The notes: generated by a model from the sequence alone, not told the origin. Shown: positions 45,901-55,875, counted from the stretch's first letter. The stretch is 64,000 bases of DNA from Solen grandis (GCA_021229015.1 CM037783.1:54921311-54985310), one strand, 5' to 3'. Numbers and translations: made by a program.

Positions 45901-47465
45901 GTCAGGCAGGTCTAGTAAACTGGACAGTCAGGATGGTTCCTTCACGCCGGACCTTATACAGGTACCAGTCTCATCTGTTTGTACCAGATTCGTGATTTAA
46001 CAGGTGCTAGTGGTATGTTCATTCACAGTAGATAACAGATATAGGGGTTCTCTTCACAGTAGATAACAGGTATAGGGGTTCTCTTCACAGTGGATAACAG
46101 ATATAGGGGTTCTCTTCACAGTAGATAACAGGTATAGGGGTTCTCTTCACAGTGTGTAACAGACATTTGGGTTCCATCATGTTGTTTGGTACTCAACTGT
46201 ACGTAACCTTGAATTTTGATTTCTTTTAAACATTTAGTCATTTCAATTGTTAATTTACATACTTTTTTTTTATTTGATTTGACGAAGTACCTTTTTATTA
46301 CAGAGGTAAGATAAATGTGTTAACAGTGTGAGTTGCCCTTAACTGATTAGTTATCCCTCAGTGAATTCCTGTCATATTCACAAACATAGCTTATTGTCAG
46401 GATTGCTTCATAATGGACTTACCATATAGCCCTTGTCTATGAGAGTGTAGTATTTATTCACGGTTCTCTCTTTTGGTTTCAGAAATATGCAAATCGGCCT
46501 TAAATATGCAACTCAGCCAGAAATATTCAAATCAGCTCATCATATCCAAAAGCTTTATTGGGATATATTTTGAACAGTGGTTGTCCTGATTTGCTCTAAA
46601 TAATATATGTGTTATTTGTGAGCAGTTGACTTAGCTGTGATAAAAAATAATACTGTACTGTAAAAGCAAGGCTTAAATACCACTTCAAAACAAGGAAGTT
46701 CCAATACAATTTTGCCAAAAAAACAGTTTTGCTTTTTTCTTAAGTTTAGAATTTGCAATTTCTCTCAATATTGTTTTGTAGGATTCCCCAGCTCCACCTG
46801 GCTTCTGTTATGTTCTGTCGGAGGACACTAAGAATTCCCTTAACATTCAGCATCATCATGACAACTTGTTACCTGGGCAGCAGGCAAAATACAAGCCATT
46901 AGAAAGTATAACAGCATTACCACCTACCCAGATGTGTAGATGTTCTTGTATAGGGAAGCTGTTGTATACACATCTACAGGTGAGTCTGTCTGTTCCATTG
47001 AATATCTGCAAAGAAGATGAATGGAAAGTATGCATGTTTTCAGTGTTTGTCCTAATTTAAGTTACATTTGATCTTAATTAGATCAAGGTCTGACATTTGA
47101 AACTAATAACCACATAGTAAGTGTTCAGTTTTTGTATCACCTGCTGTAAGCAGAGGTGACACATAGGGATCACTTTTCTGTCATCTATCTGTCCGTCACA
47201 CTTCTTCTGTCATGCTTCAGCAGGTGACAAACAGGTGTTCCAGAGAACACTCTTGTGTGTGCTAGTAGTACAGAATGTAAAAATGATGTTTTTGGTACAA
47301 CGGAATAAGGTTGAGATTGTAAGGATCTTTTTTTAAATACATTTAAATATCTATCTAACTGTAACAGTAAATATGTGATCTTTCTACCCAATTTACTTAG
47401 TAAATTTAACATTTCTATTATATTATTCTTAATATCCAGAAAACTGTTTCTTCTTCATCTTCTGA

Positions 47466-47504
<39 letters not shown>

Positions 47505-50500
47505 ATGCTACATTCAGTGAATCATGGCAGGTAGACAAACATTCTGCTGTATTACAGAGTGGCCAGAGTGCAGGATCTGTAGCATATGTGACAGACAGCA
47601 GCCTTGTGGATGCTGGGCCTGACCCCTACCTAAAGGTTGTGATAGATCCCAAATGTGGGGTTGACTGGGATGGTCTTGTTAAGTCAACAAGTGCTGTGAT
47701 ACTCAGGGATTTACTGTTTTACAGAGGTAGGGAGGTACATCAGATTTCATATGTAATCATACAGTAACCATATTTGAATGTGAGAGGTGGGATACTCTGG
47801 AATTCTGCCTGTCCCATCTGGTCCTCTTTTGTTTAAAATCTCTAGACTGTTTAAACTTAAGTCCCCTGCCGGTTCACAAAAGGGGACTATAGATTTGCCC
47901 TTGGTCCCTCCATCTTTCTGTCCGTTTGTCCATCCGTCCACAAAAACTGGATCCTTTGTTAACTCAAAAAGTACTTGGAATATTTTCATGAAACATGGAT
48001 AGATGGCAATATGGAGATTATGCTCATCATTTTCTTTTGTCCCTATGTTGAGGCATGTGGTTGCTATGGCAACAAAAAGACTTGAAATATCACAAAAATG
48101 GTCATATACTTTGAAGCCCTATAGACAGACATCCATTTTAAACTTGCTGCATGTTTTGAGACTCAAAAGACCAGTTCATATGTCATGTCCCATAACTCTG
48201 ACCTTTGATTTTACAAATTTATCCACCTTTCTCACAGTGAAAATTTTCCAAAAATCTACATTTCCTTGAATATTTCTGGAACCTATAGATGCATTTGATT
48301 GGGACTATACAAACTTTATTTGTGTTATTGAACTTATACAGAACCTATACATCTTAAAGGCATTTGAGCAGGTTTTTCCAATGGACAGATTTTTCTAAAA
48401 AATTGCATACATGTATAAGTACTTTTGACTTAAACTAAAAGATATATGAAATAAAAATAGGGGGTCACCACGCTTGTTTTAGAGATCAAGCTTATGGTAG
48501 AGCATCACTATTTGCTAAAATTTGTTGAAAAAAGATGACATAAAAAAAAAGATTTTGTTTCTAAATACTGTAACAGCATATTATAATGATATTTTTAAAA
48601 TATTTTTATCACTATCAACTAATACTACTTTTTATTGAAATTTTAGCCAAATTTGCATAAAAGCACTAAAATGTGACTTTTTGTACCTTCAAAATTTGGC
48701 AAATATACTTTTGATGATATTCTTATTACACGAATCTTAAATTTTGGGCTTTCTTCTATCATTCTACTTAAAATAAATGAGAAATTAAAAAATTTTTTTT
48801 TATCAAAATCAGCCATAACCCACTGAAATGTCCTTAAGTCAAGTCTTACAGATCACACAGCAAGGTGCATTTGTAAGTCTGTTCTTTTTACTGAAAGAAT
48901 TATGCACCTTAGCACATGTGCTCAAGATGAGCTTTTGTGATCACCCTGCGTCCATTGTCCGTTGTCAACATTTTTCTTTAAAGTACATCTCCTCTAAAAA
49001 CGCCATACAGAATTTGATTAAAGGTGATAGGGATGATCCTTGGGTAAACCTTCATAAAAGCTGCTTAAACTTGATCAGTGTAGAAACCTGGTTGCCATGG
49101 CTACAGAAAGAAATAAAATATGAAAACTTTAAAAATCATCTTCTTCAAAACTACTGGCCAGATATCATAATTTTCAGTACAGTTGTTCCTTGGGTAACCC
49201 TCTACCAAGATTGCTAAGGTTATTCCGATCTGTGTCCGCCAGGGGCGAGGCTAATTTGCCTGAAATGTATATAGTGAAAACTTTTAATGACATCTCCTCC
49301 AAACCGATGGACAGAATTTGATTAAACTTGGCAGGGATGATCCTTGGGTAAACCTTCACAAAAGTTGCTTAAAATAAACTTGATCCATGTAGAACTCTGG
49401 TTGCCATGGCAACAGAAAAACATATGAAAACTTAAAAAAAAACATCTCCTTCAAAACTATTAGCCAGATTTCAAAATGTTTTATTACAGTTGTTCCTTGG
49501 GTAACCCTCCACCAAGATTGCATAAATTATTCTGATCCGTAAAAAAACATGGCTGCCAGGGGAGGGGTTAATTTGCCTTAAATGTATATAGTGAAAACTT
49601 TGAAAGACTTCTGCTCCGAAACTACTGGCCAGATTTCAAATTGTTTTGGCACAGATATTCTATATGTAACTCTCTACCAAGATTGCTAAAATTATTTTGA
49701 TCCATGAAAAAACATGGCCGCCAGGGGGGTGGGGGTGGATACTTTGCCATATATGTATATAGTGAAAATATAGTGAAAACTATAGTGACCTGTATTCCAA
49801 AACTGCAGGCCAAATTTCAGAATTTGTTTGTCACAGGTGTTCCTTGGGTTTCTCTCTACAAATGTTACTAAAATAAACTTGTTCCATGTAGAACTTTGGT
49901 TCTATGGCAACAAAATGAATATTACCAGTTTTTTTGTGTGTGTGGTTTTTTTTTTTGTTTGTTTTTTTATTTATTTATAAATCTTCTTCTCTAAATATGT
50001 TGGTAAGAATTTTATTTAACAAAAATGATAACATCATTACCTTCTACCAAAATTGCACAAACAAAGCTTATCCCTTGAAAATTCATCTTCCTAGGGATTT
50101 GGCTGATCAATATAGAATGATTAAAAATAAAAGAAATCTTCTTTGATTTTTAGCTCACCTGAGCAAAGCTCAGGGTGAGCTATTGTGATCCCGTGAGTGC
50201 CCGTCGTGCGGCGTCAACAATTTTTAGTGTTAACACTCTATCACCTTTATTTCTTAAGCAATCATCTTCAAACTTTAAGACAATGTTTATGACCATAATG
50301 TCTCGATTTAGTTCGATTATGGCTGAGATCCGTCAATTAGGTCAGGAGTTAAGCCCCTTTTAATATTAAAAAAAAATGCCAGATATCACTTTGTTTACAC
50401 TCTAGCATCTTCATCTTATGAGCAATCATCTTCAAACTTTATGACTCAATTGAGTTCAATTATGGCTGAGAATTTTTATTGTTTACACTCTATCACCTTT

Positions 50501-53500
50501 ATTTCTTAAGCAATCATCTTCAAACTTTAAGACAATGTTTATGACCATAATGTCTCGATTTAGTTCGATTATGGCTGAGATCCGTCAATTAGGCCAGGAG
50601 TTAAGCCCCTTTTAATATTAAAAAAATGCCAGATTTTACTTTGTTTACACTCTAGCATCTTCATCTTTTGAGCAATCTTCTTCAAACTTTATGGCAATGT
50701 TTATGACCATAATCTCACATTTGGGTTCAATTATAACTGATATTGACAGTTAATTTAGGAGTTATGCCCTTTTCACCATAAAAAAGTCAGATTTCACTTT
50801 TACACTCTAGCATCTTTATTTCTTGAGCAATCATCCTTCTCAGGTGAGCGATCAAGGGCCATCTTGGCCCTCTTGTTTAAACTTTAAGACAATGTTTATA
50901 CCCATAATCTCGCAATCGGGTTCAATTATAACTGATATTGACAAGTTAATTTAGGAGTTATGCCCTTTTCACTATAAAAAAGTCAGATTTCACTTTTACA
51001 CTCTAGCATCTTTATTTCTTGAGCAATCATCTTTCTCAGGTGAGCGATCAAGGGCCATCTTGGCTCTCTTGTTTAAACTTTAAGACAATGTTTATACCCA
51101 TAATCTCGCAATCGGGTTCAATTATAACTGATATTGACAAGTTAATTTAGGAGTTATGCCCTTTTCACTATAAAAAAGCCAGATTTCACTTTTACACTCT
51201 AGCATCTTTATTTCTTAAGCAATCATCTTTCTCAGGTGAGCGATCAAGGGCCATCTTGGCCCTCTTGTAGTTTCAAATCATCATCTTATTGCCAAAAATG
51301 CCTAAACAAAGTTGATCCCTTGGTCAAAATACATGGCCACCAGGGCAGAGCCTGTTTTTCTTATATGTATGTAGTACACATTTGAAAAAACTTCTTGCCC
51401 AAAAGTATATATTGGATTTCAAATTTTGTTTTAAGCTCAAGACTTGAAATTATTTGGATCCATCTAAAGATATGGCTGGCATTGGGCAGAGCCCATTTTC
51501 CATTTGATATTTGCTGTTTATTTTCCTTCCACTAACACCTTGTTCTCAGGTGAACGATTCCAGGGCCTTCATGGCCCTCTTGTTTGAACAATTTTTTCCC
51601 AATTAAAAAGGAAGCTTCAAAAGTGGCGTCATACAGTTGGTTGTGCAGCCTACCCATGAACTTGGAACTATCCTGGATACATTGCCTCACTATAACTAAC
51701 ATTGCTTTACCAGCATGCCTGTGTACTATTCCGACCACCACCTAATCTCTGTCCACATTAAAAAAAAAAACATATTTAATTATGTATAAATAATCATATT
51801 ATATAAAACAATTACATACCTTCATGCATCATTAACAACAAACTATTGATTTCCACTAACTTATTGCCAACATTTGAATTTTGGTTCTATATAGTTTCAC
51901 AAGGCCCTTGAAACCCAGGATCTACATTTTCTCAATGGGTACGACATGTATTTTAGGTACTGTATGTGCGGATGGCTACTCATCAGCTTTCCAGCTGACC
52001 AGCACCTCACAGCCAGAAGATGAGACCCTAATGAACACTGTCCAGTCCTTGTCTTCACTACACGTGCAGCTGAAACCGGTCAGCACCCCCATGAAGACAG
52101 CTGACCTCTGTATGGTGATAGGTATGTTACTGGTTTCTTATTAACCCTTTCCCTCATAGAGGAAACCATGAAAAGACCTATGCGAACAGCATAAAACCAG
52201 ATCAGCCTGCGAGTAACTCGCAGGCTGATCAGGTTTTATGCTGTTCGCTGCTCCTCAGTGGTCTGGAAATGAGGATTTTGTAATTAAATTTGGTCAGGTT
52301 TAACTGTGGTTTTCTGCAGATCAGGCTTTATGTGGTACCTATTGAGAGCGTCAAAATGAGTCTATTAGGGAAAGGGTTAAACCTCTGCTTCACAAAGTGA
52401 AGGGGTCATATAGGAATCATGCATGTATTGTCTTGTCACATCCTGTTCAGTATCTTTTCAAATTGTTGAGTCTATTGAGAGGTATTTATCCCCCTCAGTA
52501 ATTGCTCTTATTTAGCTGTTGCTTGCTGGTCTATGATACAGCTTATAGGCATTTACAATGCTAAGTTTTGTAGAGTGATGGCATCCTAAGGGATTCTTGT
52601 CTTCATATACATCAGTATTAATCTTTTTACAAATATTTCATTAAAACTTTCCCACAACATGAGTAAACAAAAAAAGGTTAGGAGTATCCTACAAATTTTT
52701 TTTTACAATTTCTCAGTCATTCCAAAATACAGCAGTTTTTTTTTTCTACATTTTAAGAGATACTTGGCTGATGTTTAGTATGTAAATGTACTATGGTGAT
52801 TGCATTTTGTTACCGTATGCACATTTTTTTAATAGACTAATGGCTCTTGGAACTCAAAATTTTTGCTCTAGATTGAATACCAGATTATGGTATTTGTGAG
52901 GTAATGATGTATCTAGATTTTGCCATTTATCTTTCAAGTAATTGTTTTAAAGCTGTCTCAGTATATATAGAGATATATGTTTCAAGGTAAGATCAGCGAT
53001 GTAGATGAGGAGACTGCCTACAGCTGGGAGGAATGTGTTTACTGTCACAGTGACAATGTTGTCACAGGGACAAGCGGCAGGTGAGTTTGGACGTCAGTAT
53101 ACAACCAAGAAAGTACTTGTAGACAGAGATTGTGAAATATTGATTGTGATGTATTCATTGCTTGTTGTGATTCTGAATTATAGATGTGCAAACAGCATCA
53201 GTCATTTAGTGAGTGTACTGGTAATATCCCCCTTTAGTTGATAGTCAATGGACTGGTTGGCTCAGTGTCAGTGGCTTGATTTCACCTTAAGGCACAATTA
53301 TATCTGAGAGGTGGATAAACATCAACTTTCTCTATCCCAACTTTAACTTTTTCATCAGCAGAATCCAGGTCTGTAGCTCATATGTCAAGGTTCAACTTAG
53401 AGGCCGAATGTCAACCATGGGTACAATAGGCCTGAGCCATACTCACGAAATATCCTTAATATCCGTCTTAACTTTGGTAAATCTTTTGAATCCTGTATTT

Positions 53501-54673
53501 TCTGGACCATTTAGCTCTCATACCAAACAGGTTATCAACCAGATAAAAGAAACATAGTGTATCTAAGTGAAGGAATAATAAAGACTTCTCTCTATCAGAA
53601 TTAATTGATTTTGACTTGAGGTATTGTCAGGGCTGTAAACAAAACCAGTAAAATAACTGGTTTTATAATGACCTAGGTCAAAAAAGTTGATTTTTCAGTA
53701 AACCAGTATTAAGCAATTTCTGCCAATTCCAATTTTTTACACAGCAGTGATGTGCATTGTCGAGCATGTAAGCGGACAATGAGTGAGTCCCGGACCCAGA
53801 TGAAGATGGAGGTGATAGTAGACTGTGACTCAACACACATACTAGTCCGGATAGATGTGAGTAAAATCTGTAGGTGTGACTTGGAAACCAGTCTGCTATT
53901 GGCTGAAAATATTGCTGTCACTTATATATTTTAAACTTGAAATTTACTTAATTTACTTAATCGCAAATCCTCACAACTTGCGTTTATTACTCATAATGGC
54001 ATGGATAGTGACAAATGTAGCAAAAAACTAAAGCACCTGCAGACAGCTGTATCCTCTCACCTACATGATTTGCAGTCAAACTGCAGAACAGATAGGCTGC
54101 ATATTTGACTTAACACTCAATTTTGAAATAAACAAATACTCAATTATTTTCAAATTGATTTGTAACTTAACATTTAACAACTTAACATACTTAAAATCTT
54201 TAATACTCAAAAGGTTTTGTATGGTTAGGGTAACTTGTAATGGTAAATTTTGGTCCTGGACCTATTTTATTTTCTTTAAAATATAATTTAGGTTATCATG
54301 TGACATATGTAACAAGTTATGTTTAGCTATTATTTACGGAAATAAAGAAATATTGAAATATTCAACTTAATACATAAAATATTGAAATACTCATTTAAGA
54401 CTTAAAAAACTTTACGGTAGTGAGAGATTATACAAAGAAGCCTATCTGTTCCTCTGGTAACAGTAGGCTATCCAGTCGTTGTTCTGTGTTCCACAGCTAC
54501 TTCAGTCCACTATAGAGGGCCTCCTGCCTTTAGAAGATGGGGATGAGGATGGCTATGAACTGACCAGTGTCCTCAACAAGGCTATTGGTCCCCTGCACTG
54601 TTTAGTGACCAGCCTCTCCCTGGACTCGGCCCTACCCTACAGGATGGTCCTCAGGGAGATTCAGACTACATGA
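33737..54673 (+). CDS. SPIDR: SPIDR, scaffolding protein in homologous-recombination repair
   Basis: Known role of the family: a nuclear scaffold that links BLM helicase and RAD51 in homologous recombination. Eighteen exons: 33737-33935, 35051-35205, 35795-35953, 36162-36233, 36739-36926, 38058-38155, 38453-38657, 40872-41004, 41646-41699, 43292-43632, 45022-45177, 45865-45961, 46782-46979, 47531-47726, 51957-52121, 52987-53080, 53745-53856, 54497-54673. They sum to 2799 nt, 932 residues, close to the vertebrate length, with every junction GT-AG and in phase. Signatures in family order: 'IAWSSSEDE' near 70, 'GLAEQMNKLQARDKSSVRMW' at about 260-279, 'RFKIFPPWQ' near 352-360, 'LFSMVDSVW' near 590, 'PGFCYVLSED' near 624, 'DVDEETAYSWEECVYC' at 810-825, a second CxxC 'CRAC' at 842-845 and a C-terminal OB-fold-like end. 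The N-terminal third is Ser/Lys-rich and likely disordered. Confidence 0.92.
34687..34866. repeat. Short MITE in SPIDR intron 1
   Basis: About 180 bp with 11-bp terminal inverted repeats, 'catcattaaaa' and 'ttttaatgatg'. Too short to code. Confidence 0.5.
35051..35205 (+). CDS. SPIDR: SPIDR exon 2
   Basis: 155 nt, phase 1 in, 0 out. 'QAIAWSSSEDEKEKNVKQ', the acidic-serine segment also present in vertebrate SPIDR, followed by a basic stretch. Confidence 0.85.
35795..35953 (+). CDS. SPIDR: SPIDR exon 3
   Basis: 159 nt, phase 0 both ends. Acidic, low-complexity: 'VPDEVDIVQSESDTEQKEDG'. Confidence 0.8.
36162..36233 (+). CDS. SPIDR: SPIDR exon 4
   Basis: 72 nt, phase 0 both ends: 'SQDPSIQAFDSDQEKDTPPG'. 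Skipping it would keep frame. Confidence 0.8.
36739..36926 (+). CDS. SPIDR: SPIDR exon 5
   Basis: 188 nt, phase 0 in, 2 out. Contains 'KVSDWVRSLLLKTP' and ends in a lysine run that continues into exon 6. Confidence 0.88.
36958..37245 (+). repeat. Dispersed repeat ('ggggactatag' family)
   Basis: 'tcccctaccgatttttacac', 'ggggactataggtttgccct' and 'ctgtctgtctgtctgtctgt', ending 'gttgcgtgcaacaccagtta'. The copy at 11651-12640 is the same family but split. Begins 31 bp after a SPIDR exon. Confidence 0.75.
38058..38155 (+). CDS. SPIDR: SPIDR exon 6
   Basis: 98 nt, phase 2 in, 1 out. 'GLAEQMNKLQARDKSSVRMW' is the most telling SPIDR block in the window. Confidence 0.92.
38453..38657 (+). CDS. SPIDR: SPIDR exon 7
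   Basis: 205 nt, phase 1 in, 2 out. Beta-rich segment 'LYSLQLVRCVTST' ending 'RFKIFPPW', a conserved OB-like edge in the family. Confidence 0.92.
39104..40273. mobile_element. pogo/Tigger-like non-autonomous element
   Basis: TA target duplication (39102-39103, 40274-40275), termini 'cagtcgaacctg' and 'caggttcgactg'. Subterminal repeats of 'tggcc.ttgttagcaggt' on the left and 'tggccgttg..agcagttggtcgct' on the right are inverted relatives. No DDE or CENP-B-type frame seen. Confidence 0.75.
40428..40556 (+). repeat. SINE body fragment (family of 8426)
   Basis: 'agcatacaagggagatccag', 'ggcccagtgttctgg' and 'gtggtac' match the body of the SINE at 8530-8640; the tRNA head is missing. Confidence 0.5.
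40562..40794 (+). mobile_element. piggyBac-type MITE, copy 1
   Basis: TTAA on both sides (40558-40561, 40795-40798); 233 bp with 'ccctttccctcat' and 'atgagggaaaggg' ends; an internal near-perfect hairpin at 40691-40757 centred on 'gcctgcgagttactcgcagg'. TTAA targets and CCC ends are the piggyBac hallmark. Confidence 0.85.
40872..41004 (+). CDS. SPIDR: SPIDR exon 8
   Basis: 133 nt, phase 2 in, 0 out: 'QQLGLSDGRVILMCTKYCQV', then 'EDEGGADQLMPTSTEAPIKY'. A stronger-looking donor at 40955 (gtgggg) was not chosen because it leaves phase 1, which stops in exon 10; the 41005 donor (gtaact) keeps the frame. Confidence 0.78.
41646..41699 (+). CDS. SPIDR: SPIDR exon 9
   Basis: 54 nt, open in all three frames and a multiple of three, so its frame is fixed by neighbours: 'VYVEAEPCAQPISSQLCQ' in phase 0. 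Confidence 0.7.
42169..42901. repeat. Probable pogo-like MITE
   Basis: Left end 'tatacacacggtcagattag' then 'gcgca'; right end, inverted, 'taccgtataccctggcagat' then 'aggcgca'. About 30-bp imperfect TIRs next to TA. Edges are approximate. Confidence 0.45.
43292..43632 (+). CDS. SPIDR: SPIDR exon 10
   Basis: 341 nt, phase 0 in, 2 out. Begins with a (TCA)n microsatellite coding a serine run, then 'SKSSKSLFQSVMEDNNC' and 'HVHRSVWFKDQD'. The linker of the protein; length polymorphism at the serine run is likely. Confidence 0.85.
43852..44000 (+). repeat. Tigger-like terminus, one end only
   Basis: 'tacagtcaacatcgtacatg' then 'cgaccacctgtattaaacga', with 'gcgacttttttatta' direct repeats inside. 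No matching inverted end found within 1 kb. Confidence 0.35.
44878..45000 (+). repeat. Short palindromic-end repeat
   Basis: 'ctgtaagcagaggtgacaca', 'tctgtcacactt' and 'agcaggtgacaggtgtttca'; same as 47136-47270 and the split copy at 11576-12850. Confidence 0.6.
45022..45177 (+). CDS. SPIDR: SPIDR exon 11
   Basis: 156 nt, phase 2 in, 2 out. 'CRLLVEDGQGCVCLLQLTED' and 'GQTYHFSGLSVEDRITRD', an OB-like strand pattern aligned to the mid-region of vertebrate SPIDR. Confidence 0.92.
45865..45961 (+). CDS. SPIDR: SPIDR exon 12
   Basis: 97 nt, phase 2 in, 0 out: 'DGALFSMVDSVWSGRSSKLD', conserved '.[IL]FS.[IV]D..W' block. Confidence 0.92.
46022..46160 (+). repeat. 31-bp minisatellite
   Basis: About four and a half copies starting at 46022, 46053, 46084, 46115 and 46146; unit 'ttcacagt.gataacag' then 'tataggggttctc'. 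Two subvariants alternate (cagat / caggt), suggesting a 62-bp step. Confidence 0.9.
46782..46979 (+). CDS. SPIDR: SPIDR exon 13
   Basis: 198 nt, phase 0 both ends: 'PAPPGFCYVLSEDTKNSLNI' and 'CRCSCIGKLLYTHLQ'. Confidence 0.92.
47136..47270 (+). repeat. Short palindromic-end repeat
   Basis: 'cacctgctgtaagcagaggt' start, 'agcaggtgacaaacaggtg' end; same family as 44878-45000. Confidence 0.6.
47470..47503 (+). repeat. (TC)n microsatellite near a splice acceptor
   Basis: About 17 TC repeats, 27 nt before the exon 14 acceptor, in the place of the polypyrimidine tract. Confidence 0.9.
47531..47726 (+). CDS. SPIDR: SPIDR exon 14
   Basis: 196 nt, phase 0 in, 1 out. The acceptor 'catggcag' at 47530 was chosen over 'cattcag' at 47517 because the latter would put TGA first in frame. 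'LVDAGPDPYLKVVIDPK' and 'TSAVILRDLLFYRG'. Confidence 0.85.
47858..48310 (+). repeat. Dispersed repeat ('ggggactatag' family)
   Basis: 'agtcccctgccggttcacaa', 'ggggactatagatttgccct', then 'catccgtccacaaaaactgg' and 'ggttgctatggcaacaaaaa'; 3' edge uncertain. Confidence 0.55.
48311..48900 (+). other. AT-rich intron sequence
   Basis: Nothing recognised. Confidence 0.35.
48901..49930 (+). repeat. Dispersed repeat of the 'ccctcttgttt' family, multi-unit
   Basis: Opens 'agcacatgtgctcaagatga' and 'tgatcaccctgcgtccattg'. Repeating blocks of 'actggccagat', 'gttccttgggtaaccctc', 'attgctaa..ttattc.gatc' and 'ggttgccatggc' alternate at about 150-170 bp. 3' terminus not reached cleanly. Confidence 0.65.
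50148..51275 (+). repeat. Dispersed repeat with secondary 196-bp tandem amplification
   Basis: Starts with the complete 5' end 'tttagctcacctgagcaaag', 'ctcagggtgagctattgtga'. After the family's 3' terminus at about 50880, the last unit including the terminus is repeated twice more: 'caggtgagcgatcaagggcc' begins at 50841, 51037 and 51233, exactly 196 bp apart. Upstream units (about 50240, 50485) are related with 245-bp spacing. Confidence 0.8.
51540..51595 (+). repeat. 3' terminus of the 'ccctcttgttt' family
   Basis: 'ctcaggtgaacgattccagg' followed by 'gccttcatggccctcttgtt'; preceded by diverged internal units from about 51300. Confidence 0.65.
51957..52121 (+). CDS. SPIDR: SPIDR exon 15
   Basis: 165 nt, phase 1 both ends: 'GTVCADGYSSAFQLTSTS' and 'PMKTADLCMVI'; leads into the zinc-binding region. 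Confidence 0.9.
52145..52376 (-). mobile_element. piggyBac-type MITE, copy 2 (inverted)
   Basis: Same element as 40562-40794 in opposite orientation, 232 bp, TTAA both sides (52141-52144, 52377-52380), internal hairpin 52182-52249. It lies only 23 bp past the SPIDR exon 15 donor. Confidence 0.85.
52987..53080 (+). CDS. SPIDR: SPIDR exon 16 (first CxxC)
   Basis: 94 nt, phase 1 in, 2 out: 'KISDVDEETAYSWEECVYC'. Residues 822 and 825 are the first Cys pair of a split zinc ribbon. Confidence 0.93.
53745..53856 (+). CDS. SPIDR: SPIDR exon 17 (second CxxC)
   Basis: 112 nt, phase 2 in, 0 out: 'DVHCRACKRTMSESRTQMKM', then 'EVIVDCDSTHILVRID'. The acceptor is a CAGCAG tandem, so a form one Ser shorter (start 53748) is equally in frame. 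Confidence 0.92.
54497..54673 (+). CDS. SPIDR: SPIDR last exon
   Basis: 58 codons plus TGA: 'LLQSTIEGLLPLEDGDEDGY', then 'LNKAIGPLHCLVTSLSLDS'. Matches the C-terminal end of vertebrate SPIDR (LLQ.SI..LL, the Gly-Tyr-Glu step and L.CFV.S pattern). Confidence 0.93.
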   Translation, partial: LLQSTIEGLLPLEDGDEDGYELTSVLNKAIGPLHCLVTSLSLDSALPYRMVLREIQTT

Positions 54674-55606
54674 CTACTGCTACACCATATCAGCTGCCAA
54701 TTTGAATTGTATACACTGTGTGTCCTAGCAACATATCCTGCATTACTAACGATATACTGGCTTGTGTTGAGCAGTGGACAGGCAGCATATCATCTATTGC
54801 ATTCTTTTATAACATTTATTCAACAATACTCAGTGTTTGATCTCCAAGGTAAAGAACAGATGGATTAGTAGAGGATCAGCTTTTTCTAGATACCTGAATT
54901 ATCTGTCCCTTTGAAGGTATATTTTATGATACTGTAATGTACCTATTTGTTTATTTACAGTAGATCATCCTTTTTCGTGATTACAAATCCACAAAAAAAT
55001 AAACATACATAATGTATTTTTGAAATCAAATGGCATGAATGTTATTGTCCGTGTGAAATGTTGATTTCACAGGTGTTCTACAGGGACATAACATTCAAAA
55101 GTGTGTACTTGTCCTTCTAATCGGTTTCTATATATTTCCAGTACCATCTACCAGGGAACATTATGATTGACTGCACACACAGGGTGATTGAAACTTGATG
55201 TCTCCACTATTATACTTTCAAACTTGCTACCTCAGAATAAGTCTTTTATTGACTGTTAAATGTTCATTGACTAATACAGTGTAGCTCCATTATGATACTA
55301 TATATTGGTCTAAGTCTATATACTGCATTATGCTGGACCACTTTATATAACTAGCGAAAACAGACCTTAACTGCATTTTTTTTTATCTAATAATGAATCA
55401 TGTTTGTACAGTATTGGATTTGCTCTCTAATGAAGCATATTATAATGGTTGCACACCATATTAAATGTTTGCAACACAAAAAAAATCTGTACTGCAATGA
55501 AAATTGTAAATTTATGCTTGTGATTATGTCTGACATCTTTATTGTTTTGTTTTTTTGTTGTTGTTTTTTATTTTGACATACATTTTAGGATATTCGAAAA
55601 TATTAT

Positions 55607-55661
<55 letters not shown>

Positions 55662-55875
55662 TTATGCATTGAAATTTGTAACTTCATTGACTTTTCAGAA
55701 AAGTGTATACAAGAAATTTGACTTGTTTTAAAGTTAGAAAGTTGTTATTCTTGAGATAGTTTTGTCCCATACCATACCATTATCTCATCATTTAACAGTT
55801 GTAAACCTGGCAGCATCTTTGTTGTTTATGCAGCACACTGGCAGCTATCTTGTCTATGTAATTGTGCATCATTCA

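Noticed and set aside
46022..46160. CRISPR-like array
   Set aside because: Contiguous 31-bp tandem repeats without spacers in an intron of a eukaryotic gene; a minisatellite.
47747..48269. Frames on both strands
   Set aside because: Both sit within the 'ggggactatag' dispersed repeat.
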